Origin: Streptomyces tailanensis
GTDB lineage: Bacteria > Actinomycetota > Actinomycetes > Streptomycetales > Streptomycetaceae
DNA length: 64,000 nt
Direction: 5' to 3'
NCBI RefSeq assembly: GCF_008386495.1
Contig: NZ_VTHJ01000036.1
Span: forward strand, 31,037 to 95,036
The position numbers and the translations under genes are program-made. Below, piece after piece: positions 50,101 to 56,716 of this stretch (the first letter of the stretch is position 1; each line of letters starts with the position of its first letter). The notes under the pieces were generated by a model. The model ran no database searches. It saw only the letters and a program-made list of their open reading frames with translations, and was not told the DNA's origin.

Positions 50101-51162
50101 GCCCAGTCGGTGAGTTCGCTCGCCACCTTCCGGTCGAAGGCGGGAGACGACGAGGCGGCGGTCGAGGGTTACCAGGAGGCCCTGGAGATCTACGCGCAGG
50201 CCGAACTGCCGCTCAGCGCGAGTCAGCTGGAGGCCCGGTCCGGCACCTCGCACAACCTCGCCCGCTCATACGAGGCGCTGGGTCGACTGCGGGAGGCGCG
50301 CGCGGCCCAGGATCAGGCCCATGGCATCCTGCGCCGCCTCAGTGAGTACAGCCCGAGGCTCTATAGGGAGGGGTATGCCAGCGCCCTCCATGACTTCTCC
50401 TACCTGTACCGCCGGCACGACCGGCCGGTCGCCCACCGCATCCAACTGCGCCAGGCGCTCCAGCTCTACCGCAAGCTGCCGCTCGACAGCACGAAGGAGC
50501 GCAAGGACCTGGCCTTCTGCCTGCAGGACCTCGGCTCCAGCTACGCGGCGTCCTGGCCGACGATGGACCGGGCGGTTCCCGTGCTGCGGGAGGCGTACGA
50601 GTTGCATAGGGAGCTGTCGGCCGACGACCCAGGACACGAGGTGAACCTGGCCGACACCTGCATGGACCTGACCCGTGCGCTGCTGGAAACGGGCGCCTAC
50701 CCCGAAGCCGTCCGGATCGCGGAGCACGAGGTACGTCTTCGGCGCCGACTGCTCGCCACTGACCCGACCGGCCAGGAGTGGCGACTGGGTCGTGCTCTCC
50801 TGCGGCTGGCCGACGGGCAGACCCTGGCGGGGCGGACGGCCACGGCCTGGCGCACCGCGCTGGAGGCGGAGGAGGCCTGCCTGGCGCTGGTCAGGCACGC
50901 TGGTGAGGAACCGGGCCCCACGGCGTGGCTCCTCCACGACCTGGCCGGGACCCTGAGCCGGTGTGGCCGCCACGACTGTCGCCGGGCCGCCCGTGCGGTG
51001 CGGCCGGCGCGTCAGGCGGTCCGTCTGTTCCGGCGCCTGGTGGAGAAAGACCCGAGGAATCAAGCGAACCTGAGAACAGCCGTCACCAGACTGGCGAGGG
51101 TTCTGGACCGCATCGGCTACCACTCCGAGGCCATGGAAGTACAGCTGAGAAGAGGAGCATGA
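47143..51162 (+). CDS. Trypsin-like protease fused to a STAND ATPase and TPR repeats
   Basis: 1339 residues from ATG 47143. Residues 1-230: trypsin-like domain with an apparently intact triad, His30 (VLTAAHLVP), Asp66 (VVDAALLEI) and Ser186 (SGMSGAAVF). Residues ~270-560: STAND/NTPase with Walker A GGQGKT near 308 and Walker B LLLVVDYAE near 358, then a winged-helix-like part. Residues ~600-1330: many TPR-like helical repeats (AWALHNLAERHLAVGQWEEAQAAAAEAV). This architecture is a hallmark of ATP-regulated conflict/signalling systems in multicellular bacteria: the TPRs detect a signal, the ATPase oligomerises, the protease is switched on. No signal peptide. A trypco2 gene precedes it and a DUF4913 gene follows by 4 bp. 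Confidence 0.9.
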   Translation: MQQEHVVQVRARSFGSGYLIAPRLVLTAAHLVPEKGVREKITVAVPGSGVRVAAEVRSWRWDTVVDAALLEIVADDRDWPVPGTLRGAEGRRPQRWGRFVTSGTKILVAAQGFPRQQKTKDEQSHAELSRSAREELARGREMVNGHVRPHGDGPFEILDVVSRMSYDTEGLDGATAANTTAMSGMSGAAVFAEGQDLLLGVVRDDLQPHQGTRLLATSSEDLLAWPEFREVIREATSVDPQPEPVEYAGLLKPAPPKREVCSPSMLLRADAEVVSFHGREDTLEELERWCEEDADGLPSVRVLTAQGGQGKTRLARQLMARLRDRHWVAGEVQGAPRDEPHPLHTLPHPLHALQYPLLLVVDYAETRPKLVRQLLAHAEEVRHPVRLLLLARSLGSWQRTATGDLRANEMRLHTLSPRDVDREHAFRTAARDLSRRLAEATRERDVDWRGIADSLPAYGAGNGGRGTETALTVQMAALTALLRRGRDPERDEGPLEAQLLEHEWKYWEDTADEWEMGPRAKRLLDAAVATAVLCPAQNKAEARKTLARLLPGGSRELITEFALWLRALYPSAEDHYWGQLEPDRVAEYLASEQIIDDEELLERLFSRAPDQQRAQTLTVLARAAVAHANEGRAEQAGQVVEQLRETLRSVPAHKPLTAAMLRDHSDTLPEHSHALRDYALDVARELSRLYRDTGDTTQVAWALHNLAERHLAVGQWEEAQAAAAEAVAIHERFAGQEATTHRVERADSLLALSRALRMTGRFSEAYVAGEEALGLFRTLVAEGGEESEKHERGLVRALIRQSGVVWQLDPSEFPFDTIARSDEHTEDAVRLARRLVARHPDLDPRLLSTALAARGANLWRFRRHSEALPLSEEEVEEARRLCGENPDAYTADLASALMGLNLAHSSAEQPPAEATALIHEAIELLRPLAEDLPRVHLPDLAQMLHNLAWDQFDTGDQAAARQSIREAIEHRRALARDSYGLAVPSLAQSVSSLATFRSKAGDDEAAVEGYQEALEIYAQAELPLSASQLEARSGTSHNLARSYEALGRLREARAAQDQAHGILRRLSEYSPRLYREGYASALHDFSYLYRRHDRPVAHRIQLRQALQLYRKLPLDSTKERKDLAFCLQDLGSSYAASWPTMDRAVPVLREAYELHRELSADDPGHEVNLADTCMDLTRALLETGAYPEAVRIAEHEVRLRRRLLATDPTGQEWRLGRALLRLADGQTLAGRTATAWRTALEAEEACLALVRHAGEEPGPTAWLLHDLAGTLSRCGRHDCRRAARAVRPARQAVRLFRRLVEKDPRNQANLRTAVTRLARVLDRIGYHSEAMEVQLRRGA

Positions 51163-51166
51163 CGGC

Positions 51167-51625
51167 ATGGGATCACCACTCCACGACGACGAGGAGCGGG
51201 ACGAATCGGCCGAGGACATCCGGCGTGATGAGGAGGACGCAGCCCGCCTGGGGGAGCTGTTCTATCCGCATGTCGCCGCTTTCGTCAACGACCGGCTCGT
51301 CCATCTGCTCACCACTACCGCCCTCGGCTCCGGGCGGGTGTGGTGCCCGGAGTGGTACCGGCACGCCGAGGCGCTCTCTCGGCTGGACTCCGTGTGGCGT
51401 GCCTGGGAGGCACTGCGCCACGACGCCGGCCTGGGAATGTCGAATTGGTGGACCCACCACCTCGACCCGAACATGCGCGCCCTCACGGACCCCGACACAG
51501 GACCGTTCTCGCGCTGCGCCGAAGGCCACCAGTCTTCCGGGCCGCTGCCCGTCATCGACCCACCGGAGGGGATCTTCATGGACCAACGACGTCCGGGCTC
51601 CGTGAACCCGTTCCTCCTCGACTGA
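51167..51625 (+). CDS. DUF4913 domain protein
   Basis: 152 residues from ATG 51167 (AGGAG upstream), 4 bp after the protease-ATPase stop. VWCPEWYRHAEALSRLDSVWRAWEALR, GMSNWWTHHLDPNMRALTDPD and PFSRCAEGH match the DUF4913 pattern, in which conserved Trp/His/Cys residues suggest metal binding. DUF4913 genes are frequent on actinobacterial plasmids and integrative elements, near replication or transfer genes. Being translationally close to the protease-ATPase, it is probably its partner, perhaps the effector or regulatory subunit. Confidence 0.8.
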   Translation: MGSPLHDDEERDESAEDIRRDEEDAARLGELFYPHVAAFVNDRLVHLLTTTALGSGRVWCPEWYRHAEALSRLDSVWRAWEALRHDAGLGMSNWWTHHLDPNMRALTDPDTGPFSRCAEGHQSSGPLPVIDPPEGIFMDQRRPGSVNPFLLD

Positions 51626-51643
51626 CCCGCCCCGCAGAGCCCC

Positions 51644-52597
51644 TCAGAACCCCAGCTTCCGCAACTGCCGAGGATCCCGCTGCCAGTCCTTCGCCACCTT
51701 CACATGCAGATCAAGGAAGACCGACGTGCCCAGCAGCGCCTCGATCTGCTTGCGGGACTTGATGCCGACCTCCTTCAGGCGCTTGCCCTTGGGGCCGATG
51801 ATGATGCCCTTCTGGCTGGGGCGCTCGATGTAGACGAAGGCGTGGATGTCGAGGAGGGGCCTGTCGGCGGGGCGGTCCTCGCGGGGGAGCATCTCCTCGA
51901 CGACGACGGCGATGGAGTGCGGGAGTTCGTCGCGTACGCCCTCCAGCGCGGCCTCGCGGATCAGCTCGGCGATCATGACCTGCTCGGGCTCGTCGGTGAG
52001 GTCGCCCTCGGGGTAGAGGGCCGGGCCCTCCGGGAGGAGGGGGACGAGCAGGTCGGCCAGCAGGTCCACCTGCTTGTCGCCGACCGCTGAGACGGGCACG
52101 ATCTCGGCCCACTCGAAGCCGAGCTCCTTGCCGAGCTGGTCGATGGCGATGAGCTGCTCGGCGAGCCGCTTGCTGTCGACGAGGTCGGTCTTCGTGACGA
52201 TCGCGATCTTCGGCGTCTTCTTGATGGACGCCAGTTCCTTCGCGATGAAACGGTCACCGGGGCCGAGCTTCTCGTTCGCCGGCAGACAGAAGCCGATCAC
52301 GTCGACCTCGGCCCAGGTGGTGCGTACGACGTCGTTCAGGCGTTCGCCCAGCAGCGTGCGCGGTTTGTGCAGGCCAGGGGTGTCCACCAGGATCAGCTGG
52401 GCGTCGGGGCGGTGCACGATGCCCCGGACCGTGTGCCGCGTCGTCTGCGGCTGGTTCGCGGTGATCGCCACCTTCTGGCCGACCAGAGCATTCGTGAGGG
52501 TGGACTTGCCCGCGTTGGGGCGGCCCACGAAGCAGGCGAAGCCGGCGCGGTGGACGGCCTCGGCCGGCTGCTCGGATGACTGGGTACGAACGCTCAT
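51644..52597 (-). CDS. era: GTPase Era
   Basis: About 317 residues from ATG 52597. G motifs FVGRPNAGKSTL, TTRHTVRG, DTPGLHKPR and VTKTDLVD; C-terminal KH RNA-binding domain KGIIIGPKGKRLKEVG. Era binds 16S rRNA and helps 30S maturation. It reads toward the DUF4913 gene and diverges from the ammonium transporter operon. In other streptomycetes it belongs to the phoH-ybeY-corC-cytidine deaminase-era region; here ~2.8 kb is inserted between era and the deaminase-like gene. Confidence 0.96.
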   Translation of the reverse strand: MSVRTQSSEQPAEAVHRAGFACFVGRPNAGKSTLTNALVGQKVAITANQPQTTRHTVRGIVHRPDAQLILVDTPGLHKPRTLLGERLNDVVRTTWAEVDVIGFCLPANEKLGPGDRFIAKELASIKKTPKIAIVTKTDLVDSKRLAEQLIAIDQLGKELGFEWAEIVPVSAVGDKQVDLLADLLVPLLPEGPALYPEGDLTDEPEQVMIAELIREAALEGVRDELPHSIAVVVEEMLPREDRPADRPLLDIHAFVYIERPSQKGIIIGPKGKRLKEVGIKSRKQIEALLGTSVFLDLHVKVAKDWQRDPRQLRKLGF

Positions 52598-52647
52598 GGC
52601 GCCCATTGTCCCTGATCGCCGAAGCCCCGCCGCACTCACCACGGAAC

Positions 52648-52690
52648 GTGAGCTTTCCGAAACCCCCGCGCAACGAAACACCCCGGAAAC
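52648..52690 (+). promoter_or_regulatory. Putative GlnR box upstream of the ammonium transporter
   Basis: GTGAG-n6-GAAAC-n6-GCAAC, then GAAAC-n6-GAAAC: alternating half-sites with six-base spacing as in the actinobacterial GlnR consensus (GTnAC-n6-GAAAC). It ends 69 bp before the start. This would couple the operon to nitrogen limitation. Confidence 0.55.
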
Positions 52691-52759
52691 AAGCCTGTAC
52701 ACATCCGGAAATGCACGCCGGTGACCCTCTGACGAGCCCCCGCACCGTTGGAGATCATC

Positions 52760-54073
52760 GTGACCCTCGCCGCGCCCCTCGCCGCGCAAGGCATCGACAC
52801 CGGCGACACCGCCTGGCTGCTCGCCGCCACCGCCCTCGTCCTGCTGATGACCCCGGGCCTGGCCCTGTTCTACGGCGGCATGGTCAGGACGAAGAGCGTC
52901 CTCAACATGCTGATGATGAGCTTCGTGTCGATCGCCCTGGTCACGGTGGTGTGGCTGGCCGCCGGCTACTCCCTCGCCTTCGGCGACGACGCCTTCGGCG
53001 GCCTCATCGGCGGCCTCGACCACCTCGGCATGAGCGGCCTCGGCCCCGACAGCGTCCAGGGCACCGTCCCCACCCTCCTCTTCGCCACCTTCCAGCTGAC
53101 CTTCGCGATCATCACCGCCGCCCTCATCAGCGGCGCGATCGCGGACCGGGCGAAGTTCGGGGCGTGGCTGGTCTTCGTGCCGGTGTGGGCGCTGCTCGTA
53201 TACGTTCCGGTCACTCACTGGGTGTGGGGGCCGGGCGGCTGGATCCTGAACAAGCTCGGCGCCCTCGACTTCGCGGGCGGCCTGCCCGTCGAGATCACCT
53301 CCGGCGCCTCCGGACTGGCGTTGTGCCTGGTCCTCGGCCCGCGCCTCGGGTTCAAGAAGGACGCCATGCGCCCTCATAACCTCCCGATGGTCATGCTCGG
53401 CGCCGGTCTCCTCTGGTTCGGCTGGTTCGGCTTCAACGCCGGCTCCGCGCTCGGTGCAGGCGGCCTGGCCGCCGCCGCGTTCCTCAACACCCTCACCGCC
53501 GGCTGCACCGGCCTCCTCGGCTGGCTCTTCGTCGAGCAGAAGCGCGACGGCCACCCGACGACGCTGGGCGCCGCCTCCGGCGCGGTCGCGGGCCTGGTCG
53601 CCATCACCCCGTCCTGCGGCTCGGTCTCCCTGCTGGGCGCCCTGGTCATCGGCCTCGCGGCCGGTGTCGTCTGCTCGTACGCCGTGGGCTGGAAGTTCAA
53701 GCTGAACTACGACGACTCGCTCGACGTCGTCGGCGTCCACCTCGTCGGCGGCGTCGTCGGTACGGTCCTGATCGGCGTCTTCGCCGTCGAGTCGATGACC
53801 GGCGGTGCCGAGGGCCTGTTGTACGGCGGCGGGCTCGCCCAGCTCGGCAAGCAGCTGGTGGCCGTGGTCGCCGTCGGGGCGTACGCCTTCCTCGTGACGT
53901 ACGGCATCGCCAAGCTCATCGACAGGGCGATGGGCTTCCGCGCCGACGAGGAGCACGAGCACACGGGTCTCGACCTTACGGTCCACGCCGAGACCGCATA
54001 CGATCACGGCGTCCTGGGGCACGGAGCCCCGGTCACCTCGTCCGCTCTCACCCCCCAGAAGGCCAAGGCATGA
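52760..54073 (+). CDS. amtB: Ammonium transporter (Amt family) with Glu at the first twin-His position
   Basis: 437 residues; GTG 52760 has GGAG seven bases upstream, better than TTG 52748. Eleven membrane helices and Amt signatures: PGLALFYGGMVRTKSVLNMLMMSF, LFATFQLTFAIITAALISGAIADR in pieces, and VGVHLVGGVVGT with the second pore His (327). The first pore His, normally in VHINSG after DFAGG, is Glu178 here (FAGGLPVEITSGASG). Asp170 of the recruiting site is kept. A Glu at this place is known from fungal Mep1/Mep3-type transporters. PII gene glnK follows with an ATGA overlap. Confidence 0.93.
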   Translation: MTLAAPLAAQGIDTGDTAWLLAATALVLLMTPGLALFYGGMVRTKSVLNMLMMSFVSIALVTVVWLAAGYSLAFGDDAFGGLIGGLDHLGMSGLGPDSVQGTVPTLLFATFQLTFAIITAALISGAIADRAKFGAWLVFVPVWALLVYVPVTHWVWGPGGWILNKLGALDFAGGLPVEITSGASGLALCLVLGPRLGFKKDAMRPHNLPMVMLGAGLLWFGWFGFNAGSALGAGGLAAAAFLNTLTAGCTGLLGWLFVEQKRDGHPTTLGAASGAVAGLVAITPSCGSVSLLGALVIGLAAGVVCSYAVGWKFKLNYDDSLDVVGVHLVGGVVGTVLIGVFAVESMTGGAEGLLYGGGLAQLGKQLVAVVAVGAYAFLVTYGIAKLIDRAMGFRADEEHEHTGLDLTVHAETAYDHGVLGHGAPVTSSALTPQKAKA

Positions 54074-54408
54074 AGCTCATCACCGCGATCGTCAAGCCGT
54101 ACCGCCTCGACGAGGTCAAGACCGCCCTCCAGGAGCTGGGCGTCCACGGTCTGACCGTCACCGAGGCCAGCGGATACGGCCGGCAGCGCGGCCACACCGA
54201 GGTGTACCGCGGCGCCGAGTACCAGGTCGACCTCGTCCCCAAGGTCCGTATCGAGGTCGTCGTCGACGACGCGGAGTCCGACGACGTCATCGACGCGATC
54301 GTGAAGGCGGCCCACACCGGGAAGATCGGCGACGGCAAGGTGTGGGCGCTGCCGGTGGAGACGGTGGTGCGGGTCCGGACCGGTGAGCGGGGGCCGGACG
54401 CGCTCTGA
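54070..54408 (+). CDS. glnK: PII signal-transduction protein
   Basis: 112 residues. MKLITAIVKPYRLDEVKTAL, T-loop GHTEVYRGAEYQVDLVPK with the modifiable Tyr51, and the C-terminal GKIGDGKVWALPVETVVRVRTGE. PII proteins bind ATP/ADP and 2-oxoglutarate and plug the ammonium channel when nitrogen is ample. Its ATG overlaps the transporter stop. There is no glnD here, although in many streptomycetes the main amtB-glnK-glnD operon is elsewhere, so this may be a second pair. Confidence 0.95.
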   Translation: MKLITAIVKPYRLDEVKTALQELGVHGLTVTEASGYGRQRGHTEVYRGAEYQVDLVPKVRIEVVVDDAESDDVIDAIVKAAHTGKIGDGKVWALPVETVVRVRTGERGPDAL

Positions 54409-54425
54409 GCCAGTGGGCAGGGGTC

Positions 54426-54461
54426 AGGGGTGGTGCCGCCGATCCGAGCGGCACCACCCCT
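54426..54461. terminator. Bidirectional terminator after glnK
   Basis: AGGGGTGGTGCCGC and GCGGCACCACCCCT pair perfectly across an eight-base loop, 18 bp after glnK and 10 bp before the end of the convergent secreted-protein gene. Confidence 0.88.
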
Positions 54462-54470
54462 CACTCGTCA

Positions 54471-54947
54471 TCAGTCGAACACGAACGGGCCCGGCGACTG
54501 TGCCGCGTCGGCGGTGCACGTCACGGTGAAGCCGAGGATCACCATCTGCAGCGAGCCGCCGAAGGCCTCCAGGCTGTCGCCGGAGGCGACGGTGCCGGTG
54601 AGGGGGCCGACGGTGACGCCGTCACCGAGCGCCATCGCCGGGTTCTCCGTGCCGCTGAAGACGGTCGTGCCACCGCTCGCCTTGACCATGGTGAGCGTGG
54701 ACGCGATGGAGTCCTCGGAGAGGGCGATCGGGGCGGTGATCGCCTCCGAGGAGACGGTGATGGTGGCGGTGGTGCCGGTCTGCGTGGCCGTGAGCGTGGC
54801 CTCGCCGGAACCGCCGATCGTGCAGGTGGCGTTGATGGTCGCGGTCGCCGGGGCGACGGCCAGGGCGGCCGGCGCGAAGGCGAGGCCGGTGACGGCCAGC
54901 GTCCCGGCCGCGAGCGCCGCGCCGACTCCGAGTCGTATACGTCTCAT
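54471..54947 (-). CDS. Small secreted protein of unknown function
   Basis: 158 residues from ATG 54947 with AGGGAA upstream. MRRIRLGVGAALAAGTLAVT followed by FAPAALAVA is a signal peptide. The mature protein is Thr/Ala/Gly-rich and beta-strand-like (ATINATCTIGGSGEATLTAT, TITVSSEAITAPIAL) with two Cys (CTIGG, VTCTAD) that could form a disulphide. No family recognised; similar immunoglobulin-like secreted proteins are common in Streptomyces. Confidence 0.8.
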   Translation of the reverse strand: MRRIRLGVGAALAAGTLAVTGLAFAPAALAVAPATATINATCTIGGSGEATLTATQTGTTATITVSSEAITAPIALSEDSIASTLTMVKASGGTTVFSGTENPAMALGDGVTVGPLTGTVASGDSLEAFGGSLQMVILGFTVTCTADAAQSPGPFVFD

Positions 54948-55342
54948 CGAGCGATTCCCTTTCCGTGCAGGGGAGTTGAGGGAGTACGTCGTGATGCGTG
55001 TGGGGGCGGAACAATGCGCGGCCGCGCGGCGGAATCTGTCGACCCGCCAGATGAACGGGTCCATTGAGGCCCGAGCGGCGCGAGATTTCAAGGGATGCTC
55101 TACGGGTTGCGCCAAGGGTCGGCGAAAGTGGCCGAAGGCGTTCGCCCGGGTGCCGCCCAACTCTTCCGCATGGCCTGGACGTTGAGGTGATCTGTCCCTC
55201 GCCGCGCGAGTTGTCGGTCGCCGGGCCAGGGTGTCCACTCGCCCGCGCATGATTTTCGCCCAGCTCGGAGGGCTGTTACCGGCCGTAACACTACGCCGCG
55301 GGCGACCGCACGACGCCGCCCGCCGCGTCCTCCGCGCGGTCC
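54948..55342. other. 395-bp intergenic region with one palindrome
   Basis: No gene is recognised. TGTTAC-CGGCC-GTAACA (55274-55290) is an inverted repeat near the deaminase-like stop codon. The left end should hold the promoter of the secreted-protein gene. Confidence 0.4.
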
Positions 55343-55696
55343 TCAGCCCGCCGTCACCGTCGCCCGTACCGCCCCGTCCGGCCCCGCCACCAGCACCGGC
55401 GTCCCGGGCCCGCCGAGGTCCCGTACGGCCGCCCGGTCCTCGTCGGAGACGGTCTCCGCGTCGGTCACCACGGCTGCCGCTTCCAGGGACTTGGCGCCGG
55501 AGGCCACCGCCATGGCGACCGCGGTGCGCAGCGCGCTGAGCCGCAGGGAGTCCAGGGCCACGGTCCCGGCGACGTACGTACGGCCCGTCTCGTCGCGTAC
55601 GGCCGCGCCCTCGGGCACACCGTTGCGGGCCCGCGCGGAACGGGCCAGGGTGACGATCTTGCGGTCCTCGGGGTCGATCACGCTGCTGTCGGTCAT
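55343..55696 (-). CDS. Cytidine deaminase-like protein lacking zinc-site residues
   Basis: 117 residues from ATG 55696. The fold pattern is cytidine-deaminase-like (RSARARNGVPEGAAVRDETGRTYVAG, VALDSLRLSALRTAVAMAVASGAKSLEAAAVVTD), but the catalytic (C/H)AE motif and the zinc-binding PCxxC are absent: where CAERTA is expected it reads LSALRTA, and no cysteine exists in the protein. It is therefore probably inactive as a deaminase. In Streptomyces genomes such a gene sits between corC and era, which suggests a conserved structural or regulatory role. Confidence 0.75.
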   Translation of the reverse strand: MTDSSVIDPEDRKIVTLARSARARNGVPEGAAVRDETGRTYVAGTVALDSLRLSALRTAVAMAVASGAKSLEAAAVVTDAETVSDEDRAAVRDLGGPGTPVLVAGPDGAVRATVTAG

Positions 55697-55734
55697 GAGC
55701 CGAGCATACGTAGCCGTACGCGCCGCCCGGACCC

Positions 55735-56622
55735 TCACCCCGCCACCGGGTACAGCGCCCCGCGCCGCCCCTCCGGCGAGGCCAGCCATTCCAGCTTCGC
55801 CGCGGTGTTCGCCTCGTCCAGCGGGGTGTGCAGGACGATGGTGAGGTCGGGCCGGACCGGCATCTTCAGCACGCTGGACTCCAGGCAGAGCAGCCCGACG
55901 ACCGGGTGGTCGAGCTCCTTGCGGATCTGCCCGGCGTCCTCGATGTCCCGCTCCTCCCACAGGGCCGCGAACTCGGGGCTCACCGCCTTGACCCGCGCCA
56001 GCACGTCCTGGAAGCCCTCGTCGTCAGGCATGACCGAGCAGGCCGCCCGGAACTGGGCGACGACGGTGCGCGCGTTCTGCTCCCAACTCCGGGTGCGGGA
56101 GCGGTAGATGGGGTCGGTGAAGAAGTCGATCAGGCAGTTGTGCGTAGTGTCGGGGCGCATGCCGAAGGCCAGGGCGGCCGCGTCGTTGTGCAGGACGAAG
56201 TTGTAGTACATGTCCATGATGTGCGCCGGGTACGGCATCCAGGCATCGAGCATGCGCCGCAGCCCGTCGCACATGTCCTGCCGCTCGGGCTCGACCTCCG
56301 GGACGGGCGGGTTGAGCCCGGCGAGGACGTACAGGTGCCGCCGCTCGGTACCGCTGAGCCGCAGTACCCGGGCCACGGAGTCGAGGACCTGCGGGGAGAC
56401 GGAGATGTCCCGGCCCTGCTCCAGCCACTGGTACCAGGAGGCGCCCACCCCGGCGAGGACGGCGACCTCCTCGCGGCGCAGTCCGGACGTACGGCGCCGG
56501 GCCCCGCCATCCGGGAGCCCGGCCTCCGCCGGGGAGACCCGGGCGCGGCGGCTCATCAGGAACTCGCGCAGTTCACGCAGACGATGCGCCTTGCCGGCGC
56601 CGGTCTCGGCAACGACGGTCAC
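55735..56622 (-). CDS. XRE-family regulator with MmyB-like ligand domain
   Basis: About 295 residues; GTG 56622 has GGGGAG eight bases upstream. The N-terminal helix-turn-helix includes TSGLRREEVAVLAGVGASWYQWLEQGRDISVS, and the C-terminal half is the MmyB-like ligand-binding region (NFVLHNDAAALAFG, DNC-like THNCLIDFFTDPIYR, LDEANTAAKLEWLASPEG). Such proteins usually repress a divergent reductase or exporter gene, here the MFS gene at 56717 across a 19-bp operator-like palindrome. Confidence 0.9.
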   Translation of the reverse strand: MTVVAETGAGKAHRLRELREFLMSRRARVSPAEAGLPDGGARRRTSGLRREEVAVLAGVGASWYQWLEQGRDISVSPQVLDSVARVLRLSGTERRHLYVLAGLNPPVPEVEPERQDMCDGLRRMLDAWMPYPAHIMDMYYNFVLHNDAAALAFGMRPDTTHNCLIDFFTDPIYRSRTRSWEQNARTVVAQFRAACSVMPDDEGFQDVLARVKAVSPEFAALWEERDIEDAGQIRKELDHPVVGLLCLESSVLKMPVRPDLTIVLHTPLDEANTAAKLEWLASPEGRRGALYPVAG

Positions 56623-56647
56623 GTACCCCACTCCCCCGTACGGCTGT

Positions 56648-56666
56648 CTGGTGGTGCCACCACCAG
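56648..56666. promoter_or_regulatory. Operator-like palindrome between XRE regulator and MFS exporter
   Basis: CTGGTGGT and ACCACCAG around GCC, perfect arms, centred in the 94-bp divergent intergenic region. Confidence 0.65.
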
Positions 56667-56716
56667 GACAACTGCCCGCTCCCCACGGCTATTCCGGCCA
56701 CCGCACCCTCGTGACC

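Noticed and set aside
46797..51625. An integrated plasmid or conjugative element around the DUF4913 gene
   Set aside because: No integrase, rep, tra gene or flanking tRNA duplication is seen, and the flanks are core genes.
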